Source of the DNA: Acidobacteriaceae bacterium
Lineage (GTDB): Bacteria; Acidobacteriota; Terriglobia; Terriglobales; Acidobacteriaceae
Length of the DNA: 64,000 bases
Assembly: GCA_003165795.1 (NCBI GenBank)
Contig: PMWW01000171.1
Location: 1-64,000 of the forward strand
Direction: 5' to 3'
In this document: positions 43,272 to 52,933 of the stretch, piece after piece
Numbering within the stretch: position 1 is the stretch's first letter
How the letters are laid out: every line of letters starts with the position of its first letter
Made by a program: the position numbers and the translations under genes
The notes under the pieces: generated by a model
Seen by the model: only the letters and a program-made list of their open reading frames with translations
Told to the model about the DNA's origin: nothing
Databases searched by the model: none

Positions 43272-44957
43272 TTACTCCACTTGCACTTTGATTTGCAGCT
43301 TGCCTTCGGCCGGCACCTGCACCGCTTCTCCTGGTTTCAGGTAAGGTTGCAGCACCACCGGATTCGCCCATTCCAAGTCCCAGCCATTGGCCAGGGCGAT
43401 CGCGGTGTATGCTCCCGGCACCACGTTGGAAAGGGTGAAGGTGCCATCGCTGTCACTTTGGTCACGGCGAAATAACGGCAAATTGTTGCCCGGGTCTCGC
43501 GGAACCAGCACGATCATCGCCCCGGCGAATGGTTGACCATCGTGCATCGCGATGCCTTCCACGCGGGCCGCTCCGCGCGACGCCACTCCAGCGATATGCA
43601 CAGCACTTCGGCCGCTAATCTCGATCACTCGACCCTTCAGGTTTGCCCCGGTGGCAGTTAGTTGTTTCAGGAAAAATCCGTCCGCGTTGTCGAGCGCCAC
43701 AATATAGCGACCTGGGCGCACGTCGTCGGACTTGAAATCAAATGCTCCTTTATCGGAGATGTCGCTCCTGAAATTCTCGCCGGTTTCAGGATTGGAAAGT
43801 TGGATGGAAGCCTCGCTCGGCACATGCGGCACGTTGTCGAAGACGATGGATCCTCCAACCGTGGCGAAGCGCGGTCCGTCAGAAGCGTTCACCTCGGCAT
43901 CGCCCGCCAAATCAATTTCCCGGTACCAACCCTGACCGCTGGCTTTCTCGGCGAAACCGCTGGGAAGCGGCATTTCGACAACGTAGTGCCCGGGCGCCAG
44001 TCCGGAGACTTCGATCACCCCGGGTCCGACCCACGAAACCGGCGCATTGGTCAGGGAATCCAGATAGCCCTCGAAAATGCGCTGCGAAATGCGTGGAAAC
44101 ACCATTCTGCCAAGCACGGGGTTGTCGGCCGGCCCACCGGTGTGGATGCGCAGATGCAGCGACGGAGTAGCATGCATCGCGATGTCGGCAGTTGCGTTCT
44201 CGCCCGGATTGAGCAGCAGCGGACTAGCTCCGGCTGAATCCGGGGAGTCGGGATAAAAGGTCAGAGGATAGGTGACGTCCAGAACTGCGGCGTCTTGGGC
44301 GGCCTGAGCGTCGGCGTCGGCATTCGCCGACCTCCCCGGCGGGCGAACATTCTGGGCATACCACGGCCGGGCCGAAACTGCCAGATAGTACTTACCGGGC
44401 GCCAGATGGCCGATTCGATAATGGCCCTGGTCGTCGGTCTGGTCCTGGTTCACCGGAAGCGTTTGCTGTTGCCCACTTTCCGTGCCGGTTTGGAAAAGGC
44501 GCACCATGGCGTTCTGGATGGGATCGTTGTTCTCGTCGCTCACTTCGCCTTCGACGGAGGCGTCCGGCTCCAGGCGAAAGACCAGGTGCTCGGCATCGAG
44601 GTCAGGTCCAACTGCGATGGCGGTGGCGTAAGGATCATGATGCTCGAAGTATTGCACGGCGAAGCCGCGGGCCGTGGCCATCAGCGAGTACTTGCCACGA
44701 GTAAGGCCGGAAAACGAAAAATGCCCGTCGGAGCCGGTCATGAAAGACTTGGATATCTCTCGATCCGTGCCTTGGATAGTAGGAGCAATTGCGACTGAGG
44801 CCGATGACACGGGCTGTCCGGTCAGCGAATTCACCACTATGCCGGCTATGCTATATCTCTGCGGTGCCGTGGCGGCTGGGAGCGCCTGTCGTTGTTGGGC
44901 AGACAGACTCAGCGTAAGTAGCACAAGCCACGCCAGCTTGCCGGACACCGCGGTCAC
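43272..44957 (-). CDS. Large secreted carboxypeptidase-regulatory-like protein
   Basis: A 561-residue exported protein. The signal sequence (GKLAWLVLLTLSLSAQQ) precedes about five CRD/beta-sandwich units, for example SIAGIVVNSLTGQPVSSASV, GEVSDENNDPIQNAMVRLFQ and RVEGIAMHDGQPFAGAMIVL, each with the recurring pattern G-x-Y/F-x-F-S/x-L-x-x-G-x-Y. Such strings of domains are thought to act in binding on the surface. The ATG overlaps the stop of the preceding gene (ATGA), so the two are co-translated. It ends QVPAEGKLQIKVQVE. Confidence 0.83.
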   Translation of the reverse strand: MTAVSGKLAWLVLLTLSLSAQQRQALPAATAPQRYSIAGIVVNSLTGQPVSSASVAIAPTIQGTDREISKSFMTGSDGHFSFSGLTRGKYSLMATARGFAVQYFEHHDPYATAIAVGPDLDAEHLVFRLEPDASVEGEVSDENNDPIQNAMVRLFQTGTESGQQQTLPVNQDQTDDQGHYRIGHLAPGKYYLAVSARPWYAQNVRPPGRSANADADAQAAQDAAVLDVTYPLTFYPDSPDSAGASPLLLNPGENATADIAMHATPSLHLRIHTGGPADNPVLGRMVFPRISQRIFEGYLDSLTNAPVSWVGPGVIEVSGLAPGHYVVEMPLPSGFAEKASGQGWYREIDLAGDAEVNASDGPRFATVGGSIVFDNVPHVPSEASIQLSNPETGENFRSDISDKGAFDFKSDDVRPGRYIVALDNADGFFLKQLTATGANLKGRVIEISGRSAVHIAGVASRGAARVEGIAMHDGQPFAGAMIVLVPRDPGNNLPLFRRDQSDSDGTFTLSNVVPGAYTAIALANGWDLEWANPVVLQPYLKPGEAVQVPAEGKLQIKVQVE

Positions 44958-46672
44958 TCTCCTTTTCCAGCGCGTATCAGATCGACAACCACTTGCGCGC
45001 TCTGGTTCGGCGACAACGTGATGTGCGTGGCTTGCGAGGCGTAACCCTCCAAGACGTCCGGATTGCTGTATTCCAATCCGTTCGTGTCGAAAGCGAACAG
45101 CAGGTACTCACCCGGAGCCAGTCCTGCTAGATTGAAGCTGCCCGAAGGCGCTTGCGCTACCTTCGGAGTAATCTTTGAAGCGGGCTGCGGAGCCACAATA
45201 ATTGTCGCTTGCGAGACGCTGCCGTCGGAGGTCCTTACCGAGCCCGCGATGCTCGCACTGTCGTCGCGCAAGACGATCTCCATGGGGTAGCTCGGTCCGC
45301 TGGTGGCGACGGACAAGTCATCGTAAAGAAGGTTGGTTTGTCCGTAGGTTGCGGACTGCACATACCAGGGAGCCTGCGCGGTCACATCCACGGCGTAGGT
45401 TCCCGATTCTACATTCTGTAGCACCGTGGAATTCCGCCCCGAACCCTGTTGCACGAGTGTCGAATCCAATCCAGGAGAAGTCGTTTCGTTCGAAATCAGC
45501 CGGACCGAGACTGGCGGCCTGTCCTGGTTCGAGTTCTTTCCCGCAGCGGTCAAGTTCGAAGAGTTTCGCGACTCCAGGCGCACCACTACAGGAATGGAAA
45601 TTGCCGGTCCCAGGACCAGCCGCAGGTTCTCGAGATTGGAAGCAACATTCACTCGCGCTTCAGCGCGCAGGGTCTGGGCCAGCGTCCGCGAAAAGGCCCG
45701 CACGATATACGAGCCGGCGGGAACGTTGTCCACGTGAATCACTCCGCTCTCCATGTTGAGCCTGGCGGTAAACGAAGCCTCGTCACCCGATGGATTGAAG
45801 ACCTGGACGCCGACGCCCTGCTCGGGAAGATATCCGGTGACCGTGCCGGAGAGTTGGTAGACAGGTACAGCGCTTAGAGAAAAATCGGCCTCGGCTTGCT
45901 GGCCTGCGCTGAGCTGAATCGGCGACGCCGCGGAAACGTCAGGAACACCTGGGTAATACACAAAAGGAAAGCCCGTCTTAGGTCTTTCACTTGTAGCCAG
46001 AAGCTGGGTGCCCTCGTTGCTCGGCCCAGCCCTCAGATAGTATGGGCCCGGCATCAAATTGGGGAAGCGGAACCGGCCATCTTCATCTGTCTCCGTCGTT
46101 CCTCGCTGCTCCCAATGCTTGCGGCCTTCGCGCAGGGTTCGGTCGGTCAATCGCACCGGGACATGCTCGATTGGCTGCCCGGCGGCATCGGCCACGCGTC
46201 CGTAGACGGCACCTAGCGGATAGAGGTTCAGCACCAGCGCCCCGGTGTTCGAGCCTAGGTCGACCCAAGTTGACGAATGGACGGACGCGTCCTGCTGGTT
46301 GACGTAGCCGGGCTTCTGCACCGTGATGTTGACGTGCCCGGCAGCCAAGCCATCAATCTCGAAGTGCCCTTCGCTATCGCTGAATGAGGTCCGCTGCGGA
46401 AAGCCATTGACGCGGACTAGAGCGCGACCAATTCCTTCTCCGGTCACCGAGTTCACCACCGTGCCGCTCACCATGAAGGTCTCGCCGTTCTTGGCCGCCG
46501 ACGCAGGAAACGTCTGGGCGGTTGCGGTTGCCACTCCGAAGAGGGGAATAGCCAACAGCCATGGCAACAGATGAGAACACAAGTTCCGGCGGCGCAGCCA
46601 GACTCTGGTTCGCGCCGGGAATTGCACCGCACTCTTGAGGTTCCCATCCACGATAAGTTGCCGAAGGCCCAT
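44954..46672 (-). CDS. Large secreted carboxypeptidase-regulatory-like protein
   Basis: A 572-residue exported protein, first of the pair. The N-terminus is basic and then hydrophobic (LLPWLLAIPLFGVATATAQ, about residues 35-53), somewhat long for a signal peptide, so a later start cannot be excluded. The mature part again holds several CRD units: MVSGTVVNSVTGEGIGRALV, YGRVADAAGQPIEHVPVRLT, YQLSGTVTGYLPEQGVGVQV, SIAGSVRTSDGSVSQATIIV. It ends LSPNQSAQVVVDLIRAGKGE. Same plan and similar length as the gene after it, consistent with tandem duplication. Confidence 0.83.
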   Translation of the reverse strand: MGLRQLIVDGNLKSAVQFPARTRVWLRRRNLCSHLLPWLLAIPLFGVATATAQTFPASAAKNGETFMVSGTVVNSVTGEGIGRALVRVNGFPQRTSFSDSEGHFEIDGLAAGHVNITVQKPGYVNQQDASVHSSTWVDLGSNTGALVLNLYPLGAVYGRVADAAGQPIEHVPVRLTDRTLREGRKHWEQRGTTETDEDGRFRFPNLMPGPYYLRAGPSNEGTQLLATSERPKTGFPFVYYPGVPDVSAASPIQLSAGQQAEADFSLSAVPVYQLSGTVTGYLPEQGVGVQVFNPSGDEASFTARLNMESGVIHVDNVPAGSYIVRAFSRTLAQTLRAEARVNVASNLENLRLVLGPAISIPVVVRLESRNSSNLTAAGKNSNQDRPPVSVRLISNETTSPGLDSTLVQQGSGRNSTVLQNVESGTYAVDVTAQAPWYVQSATYGQTNLLYDDLSVATSGPSYPMEIVLRDDSASIAGSVRTSDGSVSQATIIVAPQPASKITPKVAQAPSGSFNLAGLAPGEYLLFAFDTNGLEYSNPDVLEGYASQATHITLSPNQSAQVVVDLIRAGKGE

Positions 46673-46888
46673 GCGAATCCGAAACGCAGGTCGTTGCTCT
46701 AGTCAAACCCGCATCAACTCATGTTAACTCGCATCCGGCAAAGGTATAGACGCGCGATCCGGGGCAAGGTTTTTCGGCGCTTCGGATCAGGCCGCAATTT
46801 CGGAGGTTGCCGCGGGTAGGACGGTCAGACAACAACGAGGTAGGTGGGTTCTTGTTGAGGGCCGTGTCTGGGCGAAAGGCGTGGAGGC

Positions 46889-49108
46889 TCAGGGTTTGCG
46901 GGCCGCCAGAGGCCCGGGCGCTTGGCGCTTGGCGGCGCGCGCCAGAAAGGTCTCTTGACTGTTTAAGGCATTCTTCTTGTCGAAGTCCGGATCGCGCACA
47001 TACTTACCGTCGGAGGTCATATGCCGGGCCTGGGCTTGTTCCTTCAAGTACGTGCCCAGAATCTCGTCCCGGACCAGACGAATCAGGCCCTTGTCTTGCA
47101 CGGGGAAATCAACTTCCACTCTGCGATTCAGATTGCGTGGCATCAGGTCCGCGCTGCCCAGGTACACCTCGTCGTTACCGCCATTGTTAAAGTAAAAGAT
47201 GCGGCTGTGTTCGAGGAAGCGCCCGACGATGCTGGTGACCGTGATGTTCTCACTCACCCCCGCAACGCCCGGTAGCAGGCAGCAAATGCCGCGCACCAGC
47301 AGTTCCACCTTCACTCCCGCCTGCGACGCCTGGTACAACAACTGGATCATCTTCTTGTCGACCAGCGCGTTCATCTTCAGGATGAGGTGGCCGCCGCGGC
47401 CGTTCTTCTGGTGCTCGATCTCGCGCTCGATCAACCGCGCGAAACGATCGCGCAAGGTGACCGGGGCAACCAGCAACTTGCGATACGAACTCTTGGCCGA
47501 GTAGCCAGTGAGGAAGTTGAACAGGTCGGTGCAGTCGGCCCCTATTTCCGGATCGCAAGTCATCATCCCGATGTCGGTGTAGAGTTGGGCCGTGATGCTG
47601 TTGTAGTTGCCGGTGGAAAGATGCGCGTAGCGGCGAATCACGTCGCCTTCCTTGCGCACGATCAGCAGCGCTTTGCAATGCACCTTTAGCCCCATCAGCC
47701 CATACACCACGTGAACGCCGTATTCTTCCAGCTTGCGCGCCCACTCGATGTTGCTCTCTTCGTCGAAGCGCGCTTTCAGCTCCAGCAGCACCGCGACTTG
47801 CTTGCCATTCTCCACCGCGTCCAACAAGGCGTCCACCACCGGCGCGTTGTGGCCTACCCGATAGAGCGTGATTTTGATGGCCAAGACGTTAGGGTCGCGC
47901 GCTGCCTTTTGCAGCAGACCGACGACCGGCTGGAAGGAGTCGAAGGGGTGGTGCAGCAGCACGTCGCCGCGGCGAATGGCAGCGAAGATGTCCTCCTCCT
48001 CGTCCTTCATGAGCGCCGCCGGCAGGGCGGGAACAAACGTGGGAAACTTCAAGTCGGGACGGTCGATTTTGGTGAGGTTGCGCACCCGAACCAGCGACAG
48101 CGGCCCGCCGATGATCTTGTAGATGTCTTCGCGGTCCAGCTCCAGGTTTTCCGTGAGTATATCCAGCACCGGAGCCGGCATCGCTTCATCGATCTCGACG
48201 CGCACTACGTCGGCGAAACGGCGTTGCCACACGCCTTCCTCCACCGACTCCAGCAAGTCGCCGGCCTCCAAGTCCTGAATCTCGCTGTCCGCATCGCGCG
48301 CTACGTGGAAGGGATGGGCCTCCAGTATCTTCATCCCCGGGAAAAGGGCTTCAAGGTTGGCCGTGACCAACTGTTCCAGCCACACGAAGGATTGATCTTT
48401 GCTCACGGTCTTGGTACGGCTCTTGGTCTTGGGCGCGGCGTTCAGAGGAACCAGCTGCGGCAGCGTGTCGGGAATCTTCACCCGCGCGAAATGCTGCTCG
48501 CCTTCGCCGGCTTGTAACATCACCGCCAGATTCAAACTCAGGTTCGAGATATGCGGAAAAGGACGTCCGGGATCAAATGCCAGCGGAGTTAGCGTGGGGA
48601 AAACGGCTTCCTGGAAATACGAGTTGGCGATGGACCGCTGCTCCTCCGTCAGCTCGGCATAGTTCAAGATGTGAATGCCCTCGCCCTCCAGCGCCGGCAC
48701 CAGCTCCTTGGTCCAGCAATCGTAAGCATTGCGAAACAGGCGTATCACTGAGGCGCGGATGGCCCGCATCTGTTCCGCGGGGGTCATTCCATCGGGGCCG
48801 GTTTCGGTCACGCCCTTCTCGACCTGCCGCTTCAGGCCGGCGACGCGCACCATGAAGAACTCGTCCAGGTTCGATCCCACGAACGACAGGAACATCAAGC
48901 GATCCAGCAGCGGATTGCGACTGTCCTGCGCCTCTTCCAACACCCGTCGCTGAAAATCGAGCAGGCTCAGCTCACGATTGACAAACAGTGCCGGATCATC
49001 GAGTCGAGGCGGCTGAGCGCCGGTGTGGTCGCGCGGTTCGGAAGCTGCAGGGGCACGGGCGGAGACGCGTCTCGCCTTGGCGGGTGCAGGTTTGGCCGAA
49101 GTGCTCAT
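46889..49108 (-). CDS. ppk1: Polyphosphate kinase Ppk1
   Basis: About 739 residues in the normal four-domain order. N domain: LFVNRELSLLDFQRRVLEEA; head domain with FFMVRVAGLKRQ; catalytic C1 and C2 domains with the phosphorylated histidine in RRYAHLSTGNYNSITAQLYT and the later VELLVRGICCLLPGVAGVSE and GSADLMPRNLNRRVEVDFPV. It builds polyphosphate from ATP at the inner membrane. A 35-residue basic, Ala/Pro-rich extension precedes the N domain. ATG at 49108 is chosen over a GTG at 49123. No ppx gene is adjacent. Confidence 0.96.
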   Translation of the reverse strand: MSTSAKPAPAKARRVSARAPAASEPRDHTGAQPPRLDDPALFVNRELSLLDFQRRVLEEAQDSRNPLLDRLMFLSFVGSNLDEFFMVRVAGLKRQVEKGVTETGPDGMTPAEQMRAIRASVIRLFRNAYDCWTKELVPALEGEGIHILNYAELTEEQRSIANSYFQEAVFPTLTPLAFDPGRPFPHISNLSLNLAVMLQAGEGEQHFARVKIPDTLPQLVPLNAAPKTKSRTKTVSKDQSFVWLEQLVTANLEALFPGMKILEAHPFHVARDADSEIQDLEAGDLLESVEEGVWQRRFADVVRVEIDEAMPAPVLDILTENLELDREDIYKIIGGPLSLVRVRNLTKIDRPDLKFPTFVPALPAALMKDEEEDIFAAIRRGDVLLHHPFDSFQPVVGLLQKAARDPNVLAIKITLYRVGHNAPVVDALLDAVENGKQVAVLLELKARFDEESNIEWARKLEEYGVHVVYGLMGLKVHCKALLIVRKEGDVIRRYAHLSTGNYNSITAQLYTDIGMMTCDPEIGADCTDLFNFLTGYSAKSSYRKLLVAPVTLRDRFARLIEREIEHQKNGRGGHLILKMNALVDKKMIQLLYQASQAGVKVELLVRGICCLLPGVAGVSENITVTSIVGRFLEHSRIFYFNNGGNDEVYLGSADLMPRNLNRRVEVDFPVQDKGLIRLVRDEILGTYLKEQAQARHMTSDGKYVRDPDFDKKNALNSQETFLARAAKRQAPGPLAARKP

Positions 49109-49287
49109 AGGATGTTTAGCCACGGGAAGCAGCGTTCATTGTAATGCGGCAGCATTCGCTTGAATACTGCAACAGGTCACCGAGAAACAATATTTCGCCC
49201 CCTCGTTCACCGAATATTCATATCTTGCCCGCCGTGACCACAATCTCTGCCTCCAATTTGGGGCCTGATTAGCAGCCTGCCCCGCCG

Positions 49288-50703
49288 CTAATGCGCCCCG
49301 CCGCTAAAGTCCGCCACGCCAATCCGCACAATCGTATGCGGACGGAACTCTGTCGGGGGCGGCGCTAACTTGTCCTTCGGCGTCTCCGGCGGCGCAATCT
49401 CCGCCCACACGCCATACACTTTGTTATTCAGCGCTGCCACGCCGATGTAGTCGCCCAGGAATTCTTCCCGGCGGGGAACAAACCCATCGCGGGTCCACGC
49501 ATAGTTGGTGAACGTAGCTCCGCCGTCGGTGGAGCGCGCCAGGGTAACGGTAGTCTTGCGATTGTCGGGATCGATCCGCCGATCATAGAAAATAACGCTC
49601 GCCGCACCGGTTGTGGGATCAACTGCCAGCCACTGAAAGAACTGGTCTGTCCCATCATGAGGCGGGTTTGAGTTGACCCGCACCGCCTTGCTCCACGACT
49701 TGCCCCCATCGTCAGAGGTCGCACAATACACGCCGATGTCTCCGGCGCGGTAATCGCTCCAGGTAACGAACAGGCGTCCCTTGCTGCCATGCCGCGGATC
49801 GATGGCGATCTGCGGAAATCCGTTGGCCCGGTCCAAACCTGCAACCGCAAAATAGAGAGGAGCGGTCCGAATGACGCTGCGACTCCTGGCGAAGGTCTGG
49901 CCTCCATTGTGCGACCAAGTGAATGCGATCGAGTCGCCATCGGCCCAGACGGCGTAGACGGTGCCGTCGGCCGCGACCGCTCCGGAAAATCCCTCCACCG
50001 CGCCGTTGTCGTCGCGGGGCAAGCCGTGATGGGCGCTGATGTCGATCGGGGCCGACCATGTCTGGCCCCCATCCGTCGATCGCGACAAAAGAACCACGCT
50101 GTCGTCGAGATGAAATTCCGTCCAGCCGACGTAGAGATTGCCGGCGTACCGGCTATTGCTATTATCTGCCACAATGTAGGACTTATCTTCAAACGGAATC
50201 CCCGGCTTGGTCGGCTGCGCAATCACGGCGTGGTCCTGTGCCTCCCAGGTGGCGCCGCCATCCGCCGAGCGGCGAACAAAAATCCCGTTGCGCGTCGCTC
50301 CCCGTGCCCAGTAATTTTCCGTTCCCAGCTTATCGAAGGCGATGTAGCACAGGATGGCGGCGCCATGCTTGTCGTAGGTTATCGACACATCGCCGGAAAC
50401 CTTGTAGTCGGTAGAAGCTGTGCCCGTCGCCGTCGTCCAAGAATTGCCGCCGTCCTGCGAAAACACCACGCTGGCGTGTGACTGGTAGGCAGCCGCCACG
50501 TGCATAGGATTGTCCGGGTCCACCGCGATCGACGGTTCATTGTGGAACCCAGCCCCGGGGGTCACGGTAAAGACCTTGCCCGGCGCCGCGGGAAGCTGCT
50601 CGGCAACTGGGGTCGCGGCTGCAACCGGTGACTCCTGCGCCTGAGCCGAAACAGCGGCGGCGATTGCCACTAAACATAAAAAGCCAATCCCGTGATTTCT
50701 CAT
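49288..50703 (-). CDS. Secreted BNR-repeat (sialidase-like) protein
   Basis: A 471-residue exported protein: signal peptide MRNHGIGFLCLVAIAAAVSA-QAQ, then a six-bladed propeller. Asp-box motifs recur: SQDGGNSW, SADGGATW, STDGGQTW, SHNGGQTF, SDDGGKSW, STDGGATF. These are found in sialidases and many other propellers, so the substrate is open. An Arg triad typical of sialidases is not obvious. The frame is open upstream to 50844, but the signal peptide fixes the ATG at 50703. It faces the histidine kinase at 50838 across about 130 bases. Confidence 0.85.
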   Translation of the reverse strand: MRNHGIGFLCLVAIAAAVSAQAQESPVAAATPVAEQLPAAPGKVFTVTPGAGFHNEPSIAVDPDNPMHVAAAYQSHASVVFSQDGGNSWTTATGTASTDYKVSGDVSITYDKHGAAILCYIAFDKLGTENYWARGATRNGIFVRRSADGGATWEAQDHAVIAQPTKPGIPFEDKSYIVADNSNSRYAGNLYVGWTEFHLDDSVVLLSRSTDGGQTWSAPIDISAHHGLPRDDNGAVEGFSGAVAADGTVYAVWADGDSIAFTWSHNGGQTFARSRSVIRTAPLYFAVAGLDRANGFPQIAIDPRHGSKGRLFVTWSDYRAGDIGVYCATSDDGGKSWSKAVRVNSNPPHDGTDQFFQWLAVDPTTGAASVIFYDRRIDPDNRKTTVTLARSTDGGATFTNYAWTRDGFVPRREEFLGDYIGVAALNNKVYGVWAEIAPPETPKDKLAPPPTEFRPHTIVRIGVADFSGGAH

Positions 50704-50837
50704 TTCTGTCCTTGGCTCCGCTGCATTGGAGTTTACGACACTGTCTTTTGGGAGACTGCCGGCGCCCGCCTGCTTGCCAATCCCTAATCCGCGATTAAAA
50801 CAACATTCCTCCGCGCCGGCCAGTGGTGAGGTATACA

Positions 50838-52775
50838 ATGCCACCTAACCTGGGTAGAGCGATGGAAATCTCAATCGAAGCCAACTTTGGCGCGGTGTTG
50901 GATGCCGCTCCCGATGCGATGTTGGTCGTCGATCAGCAGGGCCGAATAGTTCTGGCCAACGTCCAGAGTGAACAACTCTTTGGCTATTCCCATCAGGAGT
51001 TGGTTGGTAAAAAGATCGAGGTCCTGGTTCCATCCCGCTTTCGCGCCAAACATCCTGGCCACCGCTCCGGCTACTTTTCCGGCGACCCACACGTGCGGCC
51101 CATGGGGGCCGGACTCACGCTTCACGGGTTGCGCAAGGATGGAACTGAGTTCCCGGTGGAGATTAGCTTAAGCCCAGTGCAGACACCGGCTGGTCCCATG
51201 GTCATCAGCGCGGTCCGCGATGTGACCGCACGCAAAGGGTCCGAGGACAAGTTTCGCGCCTTGCTGGAATCGGCGCCCGACGCCATGGTGATTGTCGACC
51301 AGCGAGGAAGAATCGTGCTGGTGAATTCCCGCACCGAAGAGCTGTTCGGCTACACTAGACAGGAAATACTGGGGTATTCCGTCGAAATCCTTATTCCCGA
51401 GCGTTTTCACGCCGGGCATCACCATCATCGGTCGTCCTACTTTGCCGACCCTCGGCAGCGGCCCATGGGCGAAGACCTGGAACTCTTCGGACTGCGGAAA
51501 GATGGGACGGAGTTCCCGCTCGAAATCAGCCTCAGCCCGATCAAGACCGCCGAGGGCGTGCTGGTAGCGAGTGCAATTCGGGATATTACTGTGCGAAAAA
51601 AAGCCGAAGACAAATTCCGGGCGCTGTTGGAATCGGCCCCGGACGCCATGGTCATCGTCGACGAAGCCGGGAAGATAACCCTGGTCAACGCGCAGACCGA
51701 GAAACTGTTCGGCTACACGCGTTCGGAGCTGATCGGAGGCTCGGTTGAGTCGCTTATTCCGGAACGTTATCGCGGCCTGCATCCAGGCCATCGGGCGAAC
51801 TTCTTTGCCGACCCGCGGGCCCGGCCCATGGGCGCCGCGCTTGAGCTGTTAGGCCTGCGGAAAGACGGAAGCGAATTCCCAGTGGAGATCAGCCTCAGCC
51901 CCTTGACCACGGAAGAAGGTACATTCGCCACCGGCGCCATTCGCGATGTGTCGGAACGCAAGCTGGCCGAAGCGCAGATACGGAGGTTGAACGATGAGCT
52001 GGAAGAGGCGGTGCGCCGCTCGGAGAAACTGGCCGCCACCGGCCGGCTGGTGGCTACCATCGCCCACGAGATCAACAACCCGCTCGATGCGCTCACCAAC
52101 CTGATGCACCTTCTGAAGATGAACTCGACTCTCGACTCGGACGGGACCGAGTTAGTTGAGCTGGCGGAGCGCGAGGTTCACCGCCTGGCCAACATAAGTC
52201 GCCAGACCCTGGCGCCGCATCGCGAGACCAAGCTACCTGTCGTCACCAAGCTTTCGGAACTGCTCGATGACGTCTGCGCCGTGTATCGTCCCCGGCTGCA
52301 ATCGGCGAAGATCAAAGTCGAACGCAACTATCAGATCGAAGGCGAAGTCACCATTTACCCCAGCGAACTGCGGCAGGTTTTCACCAACCTCATTACCAAC
52401 GCAATTGACGCCATCGGACAGCAGGGGCGGCTATGTCTGGCCATCGAAAAAGCCCCTGAAAATCAGGTCGTCGTACGAGTTCGCGACACCGGCTGCGGCA
52501 TCCCCGACGAGAACCTGAAGACCATCTTCCAGCCATTCTTCACCACCAAGGGCGACAAGGGCACAGGGATCGGGCTGTGGGTGATTAAAGGTATTGTGGA
52601 CAAGCTGGGGGGCAGAATCGACGTAGAAACTTCTACGACCGGCACCACCGGGACCTGCTTCAGCATTTTTCTTCCGGCCACGCGAGGAAATGGAGCGGGT
52701 AAATCTCACGGCAGCGACGATCCACTTGAGGCCGTGTCCTCGCGGCCAGCCATCCAAACCCGCTCTGTCGGCTAA
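50838..52775 (+). CDS. Triple-PAS sensor histidine kinase
   Basis: About 645 residues. Three PAS domains in tandem (about residues 10-125, 135-250, 260-375), each with the line DAMVIVD-G-I-LVN, LFGYTR/SHQE, a HxGHR/H block and GLRKDG-EFP-EISLSP. The three are so alike that they look like recent duplications. A kinase core follows: H-box [21 protein letters not shown]-box [15 protein letters not shown]-boxes [10 protein letters not shown] and [11 protein letters not shown]. No membrane segment is seen, so it is probably cytoplasmic. No response regulator is adjacent. GTG 50823 and ATG 50862 are alternative starts. Confidence 0.92.
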   Translation: MPPNLGRAMEISIEANFGAVLDAAPDAMLVVDQQGRIVLANVQSEQLFGYSHQELVGKKIEVLVPSRFRAKHPGHRSGYFSGDPHVRPMGAGLTLHGLRKDGTEFPVEISLSPVQTPAGPMVISAVRDVTARKGSEDKFRALLESAPDAMVIVDQRGRIVLVNSRTEELFGYTRQEILGYSVEILIPERFHAGHHHHRSSYFADPRQRPMGEDLELFGLRKDGTEFPLEISLSPIKTAEGVLVASAIRDITVRKKAEDKFRALLESAPDAMVIVDEAGKITLVNAQTEKLFGYTRSELIGGSVESLIPERYRGLHPGHRANFFADPRARPMGAALELLGLRKDGSEFPVEISLSPLTTEEGTFATGAIRDVSERKLAEAQIRRLNDELEEAVRRSEKLAATGRLVATIAHEINNPLDALTNLMHLLKMNSTLDSDGTELVELAEREVHRLANISRQTLAPHRETKLPVVTKLSELLDDVCAVYRPRLQSAKIKVERNYQIEGEVTIYPSELRQVFTNLITNAIDAIGQQGRLCLAIEKAPENQVVVRVRDTGCGIPDENLKTIFQPFFTTKGDKGTGIGLWVIKGIVDKLGGRIDVETSTTGTTGTCFSIFLPATRGNGAGKSHGSDDPLEAVSSRPAIQTRSVG

Positions 52776-52933
52776 GGCAGTTCCGATTAAGTCCGTACAT
52801 TGCAAGGGAGGGCCATCCGCAAGACTTTGCTATGAGATCCGACGAACCTTTTTCCCCAATAATGTTGTAAGGCCTGTCTGGCCCCGGTGACCATTAAGAA
52901 TGGCCGTGCCGGGTTCCGGGCAATCACTCTGAG

